Assembly (NCBI GenBank): GCA_022497145.1
Contig: MU385895.1
Span: forward strand, 62,001-126,000
Length of the DNA: 64,000 nucleotides
DNA from: Rostrohypoxylon terebratum
Taxonomy: Eukaryota; Ascomycota; Sordariomycetes; Xylariales; Hypoxylaceae
Direction: 5' to 3'
The notes beneath the pieces were generated by a model. It saw nothing but the letters and a program-made list of their open reading frames with translations, had not been told where the DNA came from and did not search any database. How positions within the stretch are numbered: position 1 is the first letter of the stretch; every line of letters starts with the position of its first letter. Below, in pieces: positions 1 to 10,465 of this stretch. Position numbers and translations under genes: made by a program.

Positions 1-668
1 AAAATATTTTATCGCGCCCCTTCTGTGGCGAGCTGAAGTTGCGAGCGAATGATAAGCTGACAGGGTAGGTAGGTAATAGTATGCATCCCGCCCTCAAAGG
101 ATACGTCTGCGAACGAATTGAGTTACGACCAAACTCCGCCCTTCTCACAATTCGGAGTTGGAGAAAACTGGGAGGAAATATGCTAACTTTACCCATGAAA
201 AAAAAAACACGCTTGGAATAATGCAACAGGTTCACCGAAAACAGAGCTGCAGAATCGAGTTCCCGTTGTCTTAGATTAATATCAAGCTGAAGCCTGAGTG
301 GCCGAAATCAGTACCATGGATGGCGAAGTGCAGTTATACCGCAGCATGGGCGGTCCATAGAGCCTCAAGGTTATCTGCCACATGGGGACACTAGTTGGCC
401 TGGGCATATGCGGGGAGAGCTATCACGCCATCGCCCTGGGTTGTTGGTCGAATTATCGAAGAAATTCTTGACCCATATCCTTTTCAAAGCCTCTCGCTGG
501 GGCTCAGCTGGTGAGGGCTGTGCTTTTGCTCGATTTGATTGCGGGAACCTTTGAAGTAGAGGGCCGATGTGTAAAAAGAAGATATTAATGAGAGTTCGTT
601 TTTCTCTCTTGAAGAATCAAGGATAAACCCTTTGAAGATTTGTGGTAATTAACAAGTCATTTAGCACG
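1..668. other. 5' flank of window, no gene recognised
   Basis: No reading frame of convincing quality was found here. The stretch contains a short A-run near 198-207 and otherwise unremarkable sequence. Its right part is presumably the promoter and leader of the gene that starts at 669. Confidence 0.5.
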
Positions 669-1535
669 ATGGCAGAAGCACTTACACTTATCGGAGGCCT
701 TGCCGCTATCATGCAACTGAGCGGAAGTATGGTACAACTAACCAGACGCCTGCGTAAATGCATAGATACCATACGTTCTGCGCCTAAAGAAATCGAGTCT
801 TTCATACTCGAGACGTCCATATTTACAGCCCATATGGGTTATTTCCATAGCCTGACAAAAGAGCTTGCTGATAGGCTGAACCGAAATTTTGAGGCTACAA
901 GAGCCGACTTGGTTTATAAAATCGCAAGGCAATGCAAGCTGGTCAAGGACAGATTCGCTCATCTTGTACAGCGCTTTGTCGAAATCAATGGCTCTAACCA
1001 TGGCTCCAGTCTTGCACCATTCCATACTCCCTGGGTTCGATTTCTATGGCTTTGGAAGAGGCCTGATATACCAGAGTTACGATTGAGCATCCAGAGTGCG
1101 ATGAGCAATCTGGTACTACTCTCGAGCTGCTTCCAGCTCGAGGAGAAAATTACAACCCGCGGAAAAAGTGATGAAATGTGCGTGGAACAAGATAGTAGAT
1201 GGTGTTTCACTGCTGACATTGTTAGTAAAATGCTGGAAGGGCAGCTCCAAGACTATAAGTTGATGGCCAGAAAGCTTAGGAACGAACTGGCTAAACGCCA
1301 ACAACGCAAGCATCCGTCAGAAAGGTCACCCGGAATCGATGGTTTAGAGGAATACATCGACAAAATGGCCAAATCACAGAAACCTCTGTTTGCCAAAATA
1401 TCGACCGGAGAGTGGGTCCAAGCAGTAGAGACCGAGGATGGCGTCGTTCCCAAACGTCCATTATCTAGCCATAGCGCAAATGAAAGGTTGAAGGAAAGGC
1501 TTGCTCGTGCTCAGGGATGGGCAGTGATTCAGTAG
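669..1535 (+). CDS. Orphan fungal STAND-type N-terminal domain protein
   Basis: A single-exon frame of 288 residues. I start it at the ATG at 669 because the protein then opens MAEALTLIGGLAAIMQLSG. That opening is typical of the helical N-terminal domains found in front of fungal NOD-like (STAND) receptors and on stand-alone homologues (SesA / Helo-like group). The ATG at 642 would add nine residues that do not fit this pattern. The chain is predicted helical throughout, with a basic, Arg/Lys- and Gln-rich stretch near residues 195-220. No NACHT, NB-ARC, ankyrin, WD40 or TPR part follows before the stop at 1533-1535, so the effector-like module stands alone. In the family such domains act in incompatibility or cell-death signalling, but nothing here proves that role. 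The assignment rests on N-terminal pattern only. Confidence 0.55.
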   Translation: MAEALTLIGGLAAIMQLSGSMVQLTRRLRKCIDTIRSAPKEIESFILETSIFTAHMGYFHSLTKELADRLNRNFEATRADLVYKIARQCKLVKDRFAHLVQRFVEINGSNHGSSLAPFHTPWVRFLWLWKRPDIPELRLSIQSAMSNLVLLSSCFQLEEKITTRGKSDEMCVEQDSRWCFTADIVSKMLEGQLQDYKLMARKLRNELAKRQQRKHPSERSPGIDGLEEYIDKMAKSQKPLFAKISTGEWVQAVETEDGVVPKRPLSSHSANERLKERLARAQGWAVIQ

Positions 1536-2616
1536 GCAAGTCTCTAGGGCTGTTGCAAAGGCGCGAAGGGCATGCTGTTGGCAATGGACATTTATGGAAG
1601 TGGATCGTAAATGAGGAGTACTTCTTCGTCTTCTTCGTAGATGAACGCCACAAATCGCTGGCCAACCCCGCTGAAAACCCGCTGGGAAGAAACTCGACGA
1701 AAAAAAAGTACAGGGCTTTTGAACTCGGGTAATCGCAGAAAACCAGACGCATCCTCCGGGACAGCTCACGACGGTGGCCCGCAACTACCCGGTGGCTTGC
1801 CAACACCTACTCTTGCAGAAAAGCGGTCAGAACGAGGGGACCCGTCATCAGTTCCCAACAGCCCCTCAGCCCTCAGCGAGTGACTTGAATTGTTCGAAAA
1901 TAAGCTGCAAAATTCAGAAGACGATGGTCCTAGCCCATTTTTGCCAATGGCACCCTTTGGGTGACCTGGGACCTGGTAGCCTGGGTCGAGAAGACGGCCA
2001 CGACGACTCAGACCACAATCGCCTGTTGATTGGAGGTGGATAAGGTTAAATTAGTGAAGTTGCTGATGACGGAGTGAATGGGTCACTTTTTGATCGAGGA
2101 ACAATAGAAGCCTTTGCGAGCGGATGATTTAGGCTCAGTGGCATTTCAGTTATGTTTGTGATTATCATTAGAGTTCTATAAAGGTTTGGGTGTTCGATTG
2201 TGTGATTGTGTCTAACGAAAGCAACGAAAATAAAGATCGGGACTAATGGATACTATGGATACTATGGATTGATTATCTAATCATCTGTATTTGGTTAAGG
2301 TTCAATAAGTCGAGGAAGGAACTAGTGGGTCCTCGGTTAAAGTTCAAGATCGTCAGCGGTCTCCGCGAGCTGCCCCTGACTACCGGAAAAAGCGGGCGAA
2401 AAATTAAGGCAGGTCCAATCCCAAAACAATTAAAAAAAAATGCGACTAGAAATGGAATGGGGCAGGGTCTGATTTACGCTTTTTACGCTTTTCTGTTCAA
2501 GTTCAAGTCACGACTTCTACTAATTTCAATTTGACGAGCACTATCTTGCCCGTTGTCCACTCCTTCAGTTCCTTCTTTTTTAATTATACTTTCAGGCGTT
2601 CATCTTTGATTTAGAA
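1536..2616. other. Intergenic, upstream of ERG4
   Basis: About 1.1 kb with only short, featureless frames. A pyrimidine-rich stretch at about 2552-2590 just before the ERG4 start codon looks like a fungal transcription-start region. No RNA gene or repeat was recognised. Confidence 0.4.
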
Positions 2617-4665
2617 ATGTCGTCACGATACTCTTTACGTGCGACTCCTCGGTATGTTTTCATTTTCCCCTTTTTGAAAGGAGTTTTGTTTTCGTGTCGT
2701 GTTTTGTCGTACGGTGGGAGAAAAATAACAAGATTCGCGATGGGATTGGGATTATGGGTTTGTGGGGTTGAAATTGGCATTGAGAGGTGTAACAAAGTAC
2801 AACATTCGATGACAACATTTGCTAATGCGAATCATGGCATTGTAGAAAGAAGGAACTCTTCGATGGCATGGTAGAAACCCCAGGTCGGCGTTCGACGCGA
2901 CGCAAATCTCAATTTCCTATTGACGGCGCGTCTGATGATGGCGATTCGAGCTCCGCTGCCGAGACTGCTACCAGCAGATCTACCAGATCTAGATCAGTGC
3001 GACGTCGCACAATGAGTAAATTCCTCGAGAACATAGATGATTCAGATGTGCCGACAAAGGAGGAAGAATTTAGCCCGGTTCCTGATGACAAATTGACAGC
3101 TGTCCTCAACGAAGAGACCAATGGAAATGGAAATAGTAAAGAGTCGAAGAGTAACGGACATTCGAACGGACACGCCAACGGACACGCCAACGGACACGCC
3201 AATGGACATTCCAACGGAAGCGCAAATGGACATGTCAAGGAACAGGTCGTCGACGGTTGGAAGCCGGGTATGGACCCGAAAATTGACCACTCAGGAGTCT
3301 TCGAATTCGGAGGCAGTTTCGGCACTCTAGCTCTCATGATCGGATTCCCTACTCTCATGTACTATATGTGGATCGGTGCTACCTACTATGACGGCAAATT
3401 TCCTCTACCCGAAAATGGCGAGTCTCTCTCCGAATTCGGCCAACGCATGTGGGAACTTATCTACACTGGCGCGTTTCCTTCTCTGCGAGCATGGAAGATC
3501 TACTGGGTTTACTATGTCTTCGAGGCTCTTTGCTACCTATTCATGCCCGGTGTTTGGGGTCAGGGAAAGCCTCTTCCTCACGAGGGAGGCAAACAGCTTA
3601 AGTACTACTGCTCCGCCTATGCCAGCTTCTACTTCACCATCGTCGTCATGGCCGCGTGCCATTTTAGTGGTGTATTTAAGATCTACACCTTCCTTGACGA
3701 ATTCGGCCCTATCATGTCTGTCGCCATCATCTCTGGTTTCCTGTGTGCGTTCGTCGCATACTTCTCCGCTATCATCCGTGGCGCGACACACCGGATGACG
3801 GGTTACCCGATCTACGACTTTTTCATGGGAGCCGAGCTTAACCCTCGCATGTTCGGAATCCTTGACTTCAAGATGTTCTACGAGGTTCGCATTCCCTGGT
3901 TCATCCTCTTTGGACTTAGCTGTGCGGCTGCGGCGCGTCAGTACGAGAACTATGGCTACGTCTCTGGAGAGGTCTTGTTTTTGGTTATGGCCCACTACCT
4001 CTACGCCAATGCCTGCTCTAAGGGTGAGCAGCTTATTATTACGACATGGGACATGTATTACGAGAAATGGGGTTTCATGCTGATCTTTTGGAACATGGCT
4101 GGCGTCCCTCTTTCGTACTGCCACTGCACTCTGTATCTTGCCAACCATGACCCGTCTGAATACGCCTGGAACAAGTACGCCTTGGGCGCTCTCTTTGTCG
4201 CCTATGTGCTTGTGTACATCGTCTGGGACCAGGCCAACGGACAGAAGAATGCCTTCCGAGCTAGAGAGCGTGGCAACCTTGAGAAGCGTAAAACCTTCCC
4301 GGCTCTCCCTTGGATCTACATCGACAACCCCAAGTACATCGACACTGCCACCGGTGACAAGATTCTTGTTGACGGTTGGTGGGGATATGCGCGCAAGCTT
4401 CACTACACTTGCGATGCCTTTTTCGCCATTAGTTGGGGTCTGATCACGGGCTTTAAGAGCCCCTTCCCATGGTTCTATCCCGTCTTCTTCTGCTGCATGA
4501 TCACGCATCGCGCTTGGCGGGATATTGAACGCTGCAAGACCAAGTACGGTGATGCATGGAAGGAATACGAGAGACGTGTTCCGTATCTTTTCATTCCGGT
4601 AAGTTCCTCCTCGCCATTATCCCATTTCAAATCTAGCTAACAAGGAATTCTAGTACGTAATTTAG
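2617..4665 (+). CDS. ERG4: Delta(24(24(1)))-sterol reductase (C-24(28) reductase)
   Basis: The last enzyme of ergosterol synthesis. It uses NADPH to reduce the C24(28) double bond of the tetraenol precursor in the ER membrane. My model is join(2617..2651, 2846..4598, 4654..4665), 599 residues. The large exon alone would start at 2868. A small upstream exon encoding MSSRYSLRATP joins through a 194-bp intron (GTATGT...AG) to KKELFDGMVETPG, which is the N-terminus I expect for filamentous-fungal ERG4. A second 55-bp intron (GTAAGT, branch GCTAAC) leaves a tiny last exon coding Tyr-Val-Ile, so the protein ends FIPYVI, close to the FIPYVF end of yeast Erg4. Residues about 116-141 are a low-complexity Asn-Gly-His repeat encoded by 12-bp units. 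About eight or more membrane segments follow, with the family motif GAELNPR near residue 344. It is convergent with DPB2. Confidence 0.93.
3145..3232 (+). repeat. 12-bp coding minisatellite in ERG4
   Basis: Imperfect tandem units of the form AACGGACACGCC encode repeated Asn-Gly-His-Ala/Ser in the hydrophilic N-terminal tail of ERG4. The tract keeps the reading frame and lies outside the membrane domain, so length changes are probably tolerated. Confidence 0.75.
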
Positions 4666-5081
4666 ATCCCATGAACGACAACGTTTGGATCGCATATCTC
4701 CAGGATTTATCTCCCCATTTTTCCGTTTCGATATAAGGGGGAGTAGCATTGCATGATGCGAAAGCTTGCGGCAAATCGCGGTTTTTCTACGTACATAGTT
4801 TTTTATAGATTGCTTACGCCCTTTTTAATGGCTGCAAGCTAAACAGCATGGATGACGATGCTGTGGAGAAAACGAGCCGAAACGTACTTAATGTCCCGTC
4901 ACGGTCATAATACAAATCTAATTAAATGAAACTTCTTGCCTCGGAAGGAATAGTAGTGAATTTCGTGATTTCGTCGTATTACCAGAATGCTATGCTATGC
5001 CTCATTCATCATCGTGGTGTTTACGGATACCTTTTCAACATTTACATTTCAGATATAAACACCCATATCACCCCACTATCT
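4666..5081. other. Shared 3' region of convergent ERG4 and DPB2
   Basis: A gap of 416 bp between two stop codons, holding the 3' UTRs of two convergent genes. An AT-rich part at about 4905-4925 could serve polyadenylation. No gene seen. Confidence 0.5.
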
Positions 5082-7564
5082 CTAGAACAGACACTCCCTC
5101 ACTCTCCCCGTACCCCCTAACTCATACTCGACCCATCTCCCCACGCCCCTCCGGCCGGTAACCAACACGGCTCCGGGGTTCATGACATGGCACCCCTCGT
5201 ATGTGACACAAAACGGCGGTGCCGTCGGATCCGCGAGAACCATAGCCGTAGGCAACGGGTACAGATGCAACGCGCCGGCATGATCCCAGTGCACGGGACG
5301 AATGGCATGGCGGAAAGGACACAAGTACCCCTGATCCAACACCGTCTTAACCAGTTTGCGCGCGGAGTGCACGTCATGCGGGATCTCCGGCTCAGCCCTC
5401 TTATTCGCCGGGGCGGAATCGACCTCCATATCACCCGCATCCGCATTCGCCATATCGACGTCGTCTGCATCCACAGACGGTTCGTTCTCCTGATCTTCTG
5501 CGTCGGCCCTCGAAGATTTCAAGCGCACCGCGGTCCGCCGCAACCGCGCGGACATATCGTCACGGAAAAGCACGATCTCGTGGCTCGGTCCGAACACAGA
5601 CATCCGACACGGGTTCGTTGTCCAAATGGCCTCACCCCCCTTCCTACCCCCCGCCTCCGCGCCCACCCCTCCAACCCCAACCCCGGCCTCCGCGTTCGCG
5701 GTCGCGAAAGCCCTCCTAACGCGACTCGTGAACAGATCCGGCACCTTGCCTCTAGGCAAGGGCACGGCGGCACCGGCGCCGAAGGCGGAAGCCCAGCCGT
5801 CGTTGTCGCCGGGGACGAAGACGAAGGAGGAGGAGGAGAGGAGGGTGGGGAAGTCGGAGAGCACGGAGGCCAGCGCGTCGAAGTACTCCTTGTACTCGAC
5901 GGAGGCGCCCGAGGCGCCGCCGCCGGCCATCACCGCGTGCCGCGTGAAGTTGCCCGCCAGCACGAAGGACATGGGCGTCGAGCCCTCAGGCTCCGTCGAG
6001 TAGAGCGTTAGGATCTTGCGGAGGGCTTGCAGCGCCCGTGGTTGGTCGAGGTTGAGCTCGCCGATGATGATGATGCGGGTGCGGCTGGGGGTGCCGGTGG
6101 GAGCGGAGTCGATGGCGGAGGAGTCGGGGTCCGCGAGGGAGAGGTGTTGTCGGACTTGTCGCGCGAGCCGGGCTTCGAGCTTGCGCATCTTGGGTCCGAC
6201 GGCGCGCTCGCTGCCTACGCCGAGGAAGTCGATCCAGCCGAACCCGCCGCCGATGGTATGGTCGTCGGGGCCGTTGACAACGCCCAGGGTTGCCTTGCGC
6301 TTCTCGCAGGGAGGTTGGCCGAGAAAGAAGCCTTGGAAACGACCGCCGATTATTCCGCCTACGCCGTTGCTGCCGCCGAGGCCTTTGCCCGTCGACTCTT
6401 CCTCCTCTTCGTATACGCCGTCGACGAGTACGATCATGCCGGGCGTGAACCACGCCGAGTCCTCAGGTATTGCTACAGCGTGCGATAGATCGAGGGATAT
6501 TGTTCCAGTTAGGTCGCTGATTGCTAGTCCGCCTGTTGGGAGAACAGAAAGCAATCCCAAGAGCATGTGATGGCTGCCATGTCGACCAAGGAGGTTTGCG
6601 ATCGGTGTAATCTTGTAGGTTTGTTGGGAAGTTAAACTAGAGGAATTGGATCGTTTGAGGGAGGGAGCTGCTTTGGTGGTTGCTACGGACGAGCTTTGGA
6701 AGGATTCATTTCGGAGGAGTCTTTGGTGTATGACGTTATATCTATTTCGGAATAGAGTCGTCTTGTGGGATGCCGGTGGCATTAGAGATGGTTTGGAGGG
6801 GTCCCTTGGAGTATTGTAAGCCTTCACACAGTAGCAAATGGTCAGAGAGTGCTTAGATACTTTTCAAAGTGTTTTTTCGCAACATTGTATAACATGCGCG
6901 GTTGGTCGTACGCACTAACGACCTTCAACCAGTGCCTTGGATGGTTGAGACCCTCTTCCTCTGTCTCGTTTTCCTCGACGCCTAGCGCCGACATACCAAA
7001 ACTCGTCTCTGTATCATTGCGAGACAGAGCCTTTGAAGGTCTAAGCCCTAGTCTTGTGTTGGATAAATCGAGGTCCTGACTAGAATCCAGGGCCAGACTA
7101 TTTTGTCGGTTCAGTTCTCGTCCGGTAACTATTCTCCCACCAGTCATGTTGCCTTCTAATGTTTTGAGGATATCTTTCAGCTCTTGACTGGCTCCATCCA
7201 CTATAACACCTCCGTTCCTGTTCTTCCAGCTCTTTGCCGTCTCTTCTAGGACCTTCTCTGCGAGTCCCTCTTCGCGCCATCCTGAACCACAATGTCGGCC
7301 GATAAATGTTGCCAGTTCTTGTAAGGCGGTGGAGGTAAGCGTTAGGCTATGCTTCTTGGTAAAGGTTCGAAATGCTAGAGGTCTGAGAGTGGCGGGCGGA
7401 AGAAGAATCGGTAGGATGGTGGCTTTGGTCGGCGGCGCTATAGCAAACGGTTTGAGAGTGTGAGCGGGAGTTCCAAACGCTGGTGACGAAGATGGGATTG
7501 GGTTCGCGGGACCAGAAGTCTTCGGCGCGAAGATTGACGCAGCTAGGGACTTGTTTCCTTGCAT
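5082..7564 (-). CDS. DPB2: DNA polymerase epsilon subunit B
   Basis: The non-catalytic second subunit of the leading-strand replicative polymerase epsilon, acting in the nucleus. Two frames join across a 56-bp intron: complement(join(5082..6804, 6861..7564)), 808 residues. The donor is GTATCT, the acceptor CCAAG, and a CTGAC branch site lies between. The junction restores YNVAKKHFEKDPSKPSLMPP, matching the family pattern in which a KKHFEK block is followed by the NRYNVIHQRLLRNE block. The N-terminal third carries the helical Dpb2 N domain. The C-terminal part is the inactive phosphoesterase-like B-subunit domain, recognisable from IIIGELNLDQP, FVLAGNF and VFVPGDND, which lacks a complete metal site as expected. 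A Gly/Ala-rich insert (about residues 618-635) and an acidic stretch (about 676-710) are loops. The end, VGRWVEYELGG...RECLF, fits the family terminus. Confidence 0.92.
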
Positions 7565-8015
7565 TGTGACTTATTTCGACTTGTGTGAACTCTCATTTCT
7601 ATAACAATCTAAGTATATAAAAATAAACCAATACACAGTCTTGCATGTGGTCTTGTAGATAATGATTTAAAGTTCGATTTTGATTTGATAATTGATAATT
7701 GATAATTGATATTTCGATGGGTCTTGAGCAGGAAAGCGCGTCCTCCGCCTTTTACGCGTTAATGGATGACTTAATGGCCCAGGCCCTACAGAGGGCCCAC
7801 TGGTCCACTAATCACCACGCGGGGGGCTCTTCTACACTAGAGCCCTAGAGCTTTTTTTTCTTCACCGTACTTCGTACTCCACTATATCTGCAGAGAACAC
7901 TACGTCACTCAGTGCTCCAGGGCTGTCAGTGGGAGCTTCCAAGCCCCAAAGCTCCAAAGCTCTACAAGTAAATTCCCGCTTTTGATGGTAGAAACCACCA
8001 ATTCACAACCTCAAG
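7565..8015. promoter_or_regulatory. Divergent promoter region, DPB2 / 8016 gene
   Basis: A 451-bp gap between divergent start codons, so both promoters must lie here or overlap. It contains an ATTGATAATTGATAATTGAT-type short tandem at about 7689-7710 and an AACGCGT-type element at about 7752-7760. ACGCGT is the core of MluI-box (MBF) sites that drive replication genes in yeasts, which would suit DPB2. That link is inference. Confidence 0.35.
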
Positions 8016-8903
8016 ATGCTGTTGTCACGAATTCGGACAGCGCCAACATGTAGGAATCTATTATCGCATCGAGGATTCTCTACATTAAGTAACAATCCCC
8101 ATATCGTCAGTAACATCCCATACGTCGTCTACATATCAAACATCCATATTAAACTGGAATGGCTCGCTCACATTTCTCTTCAAGAAAGCGTTCCGTATGG
8201 ACCAGGTGGGTGTTCAAGATGGGTACCTCCTCACATATCTTGGTACCGATCCGCCAAGCTCTGCAATAAACATTGGCTACACCACAGCTCTACCACCAAA
8301 ACCTGATACCTTTCGCGAGAATAAGAGGTTCCTACCCATATTGATGGATGTTCTTCGGAACCATGCTGCTCAGGATCCAGACCTTGTAGCTCAAGCAAAG
8401 GCTTTTGCCGGACCTGGTGGAGCGACGCTCGGTTCGGGCGGCGCATTCTTCCCTCAGCAGCGAAAGCAGCGAGGTACGAAAGAGACGTCGTCCGGCTTAG
8501 GTGGGGGAGGTGGTGCTGGTGGAGGCGGCGGCGGCGGAGCCAGCGCTCAAGGAGGAGCTGGGGGCGCAAAAGTAGGAGGGCATATCCACCTCAGTGACTT
8601 GAGGAATCCACCCGACTATGGCAGAATAGCATTTCCGGAAGATATTCTTGGTAGCATTGAGGTTGATGGTTCTGGGGACATCATCGGAGAGTTCCAACCC
8701 AGTGGGACATATCGCATCGTTACCAACGAGGGAATGTAAGCTTTCGGGAATCCCCAAAAACTGGCATCTCCGATCTTAGCTAACCATGCATCTGCACATC
8801 CATATATAGCCTAGGTCTCAGCGACTTTCTCAGGACAAAGCTTGTTGAAAGATTGAAGCAGGAGGAACAGAAGGAACACGGCGAAAATCTTGAAGCTCGT
8901 TAA
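8016..8903 (+). CDS. Conserved fungal protein of unknown function, likely mitochondrial
   Basis: I do not recognise a named family. Model: join(8016..8088, 8189..8735, 8810..8903), 237 residues. Exon 1 codes an Arg/Ser/Leu-rich, acid-free start (MLLSRIRTAPTCRNLLSHRG) that looks like a mitochondrial presequence. It joins in phase through a 100-bp intron to FRMDQVGVQDGYLL. The second intron (GTAAGC...TATATAG, with GCTAAC branch) is firm, because it replaces a stop after NEG with ILGLSDFLRTKLVERLKQEE. The middle (about residues 111-143) is a Gly/Ala-rich low-complexity tract. It is flanked by two well-ordered parts, TYLGTDPPSSAINIGYTTA and RNPPDYGRIAFPEDILGSIE. An alternative start at 8197 without the first exon cannot be excluded. 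Confidence 0.65.
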
Positions 8904-10465
8904 GGACTAGGTACTTAAGTCTTAAGTAACATTGAACGAGTCCCAACAAAGAACTTAATATACTAACATACTATGCAACTATGCCACTATGCCACTATGT
9001 ACCTAAAAGCTGTTGCTTTCTTCGCACTTCCTAACACACCCACATGTATCCATATACCTAGTATTAGGTTGGTTGGTACTACTAACTAGGTAAATGTTGT
9101 TGTATGATGCAATAGGCTACTATCAAGGAGAAAAGCGAAGCTTACCAACTTGCACCTACCTGGTCCTACCTACATTTGTTAACATGCCCGCCGTACGAGT
9201 CTTTGTATGGAATATCCATGGATGAAGCAGGCGTTACGAAAATGGACTAAGGGTATTGCTGGGTATCAGCGGGATTTCAACCCTGCTAGTTGCCCTTTGA
9301 GACCTACATCTATCCGTACGTGATTGCACAATTTCAAAAGTACACCCGGGCATTGTCTCGGTGGCAGGTATCACAAGCCACCAAATCAAAGACTTCTTGC
9401 CCTGACGATACCTGCCAATTATATAAGCGTCCATAGAAGCAACGTATGCTAGTGGCTCTTTCTGGGACTTCCTTAACCCTAAGCGGATCTGTGGCACCCT
9501 TCTGAGGCTGGGACAGCAGGAAAGAGCTGCATAAGTCGTTCGACGTTGACATGCGAGTTCTAGACTTCAAGCAGTTGCTACCAATAGTACCGGATGTGAC
9601 GGGCCGTCATTTCCTCTGAGATCTATGCCTACTTATTACATACACAGTTAAGTGTGCTTAGTTCTAAGATTTATTTGTTTTTTTTCTTTTCGTCAATCTT
9701 GAACTCGTCAACCCTATGCATCTTATGCCGTTTTTTACATTCTTTCGTAGTATAACAAAAACGATCCCTTACTTCACAGGCGCAGGCAAGACGGAATTGT
9801 CTGCTAGTATTATTATTAAGGTAAGCCCGCTTTCCCTAGCGTCTAATTACTTAATATTGATTGATCGTTGATGGACGTTATCTGGGTAGGTAGGTTGAAA
9901 AAAAAAGCTCTACCGACTGAGCCAGCAATTGCAACAATTCAGCCCTCTCACACCTCTCACACCCCTCACACCCTTTAATAAGCTAGAGCCTCAAAGCGCG
10001 TAACGTGCTGACATCACTCAACAAGTCTTAAGTTTCGTACCTGGATCATTCAATGTTCCTCGGAACATTTAAACGCACGAGAAATCGCACGTTTAATAGA
10101 CATTTACTGCTTAAGTCTATGATACATGGCAAGCATACATAAAACCCCCTGAGGTCCAGCGCAAAATTGGGTACCCGATACCTTTCTAGTCAGTGTCAGG
10201 TCATGATTAGCGAATGCGCTAATGAGCTAATGACTGTAGTTGGGTGCCAAGAATCCCAGACACCAGACTCTCGCCAAGCGTGCATCGCTACCCTACAGGC
10301 TACAGGCTACAGCTCTATCATCCACTCTCCTTCCCCCTGTTCCCCGACCCCGGCTACTGGCTACTGGCTCCTTAGTCGAAGAGCCCCTCGTTGTTGAACG
10401 TTGCTCCATGACGATTCTCATCAACCTCGCCATCAATTAGATACCAAGAGTCACATCGACGCAAG
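8904..10465. other. Intergenic, 1.56 kb
   Basis: Gene-free stretch between the 8016 gene and SNF1. It holds a tRNA D-arm-like fragment (listed separately), a CTCACACC short repeat at about 9945-9973, and the SNF1 promoter and leader. No other feature recognised. Confidence 0.45.
9907..9924 (-). other. tRNA D-arm-like fragment (5' half relic)
   Basis: On the minus strand, 9924 to 9907 reads TGGCTCAGTCGGTAGAGC. This is an exact tRNA box A with a 4-bp D stem (GCTC/GAGC) and the loop AGTCGGTA. It runs directly into nine T residues, a Pol III terminator-like run. No anticodon arm or T arm follows, so it is a truncated relic or chance box A, not a tRNA gene. Confidence 0.4.

Noticed and set aside
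3537..4508. 323-codon minus-strand frame opposite ERG4
   Set aside because: It is the antisense shadow of a strongly conserved membrane-protein exon and has no family features.
5187..6488. Several plus-strand frames opposite DPB2
   Set aside because: High GC in DPB2 opens antisense frames. Their composition is Arg/Pro/Gly-rich without domains.
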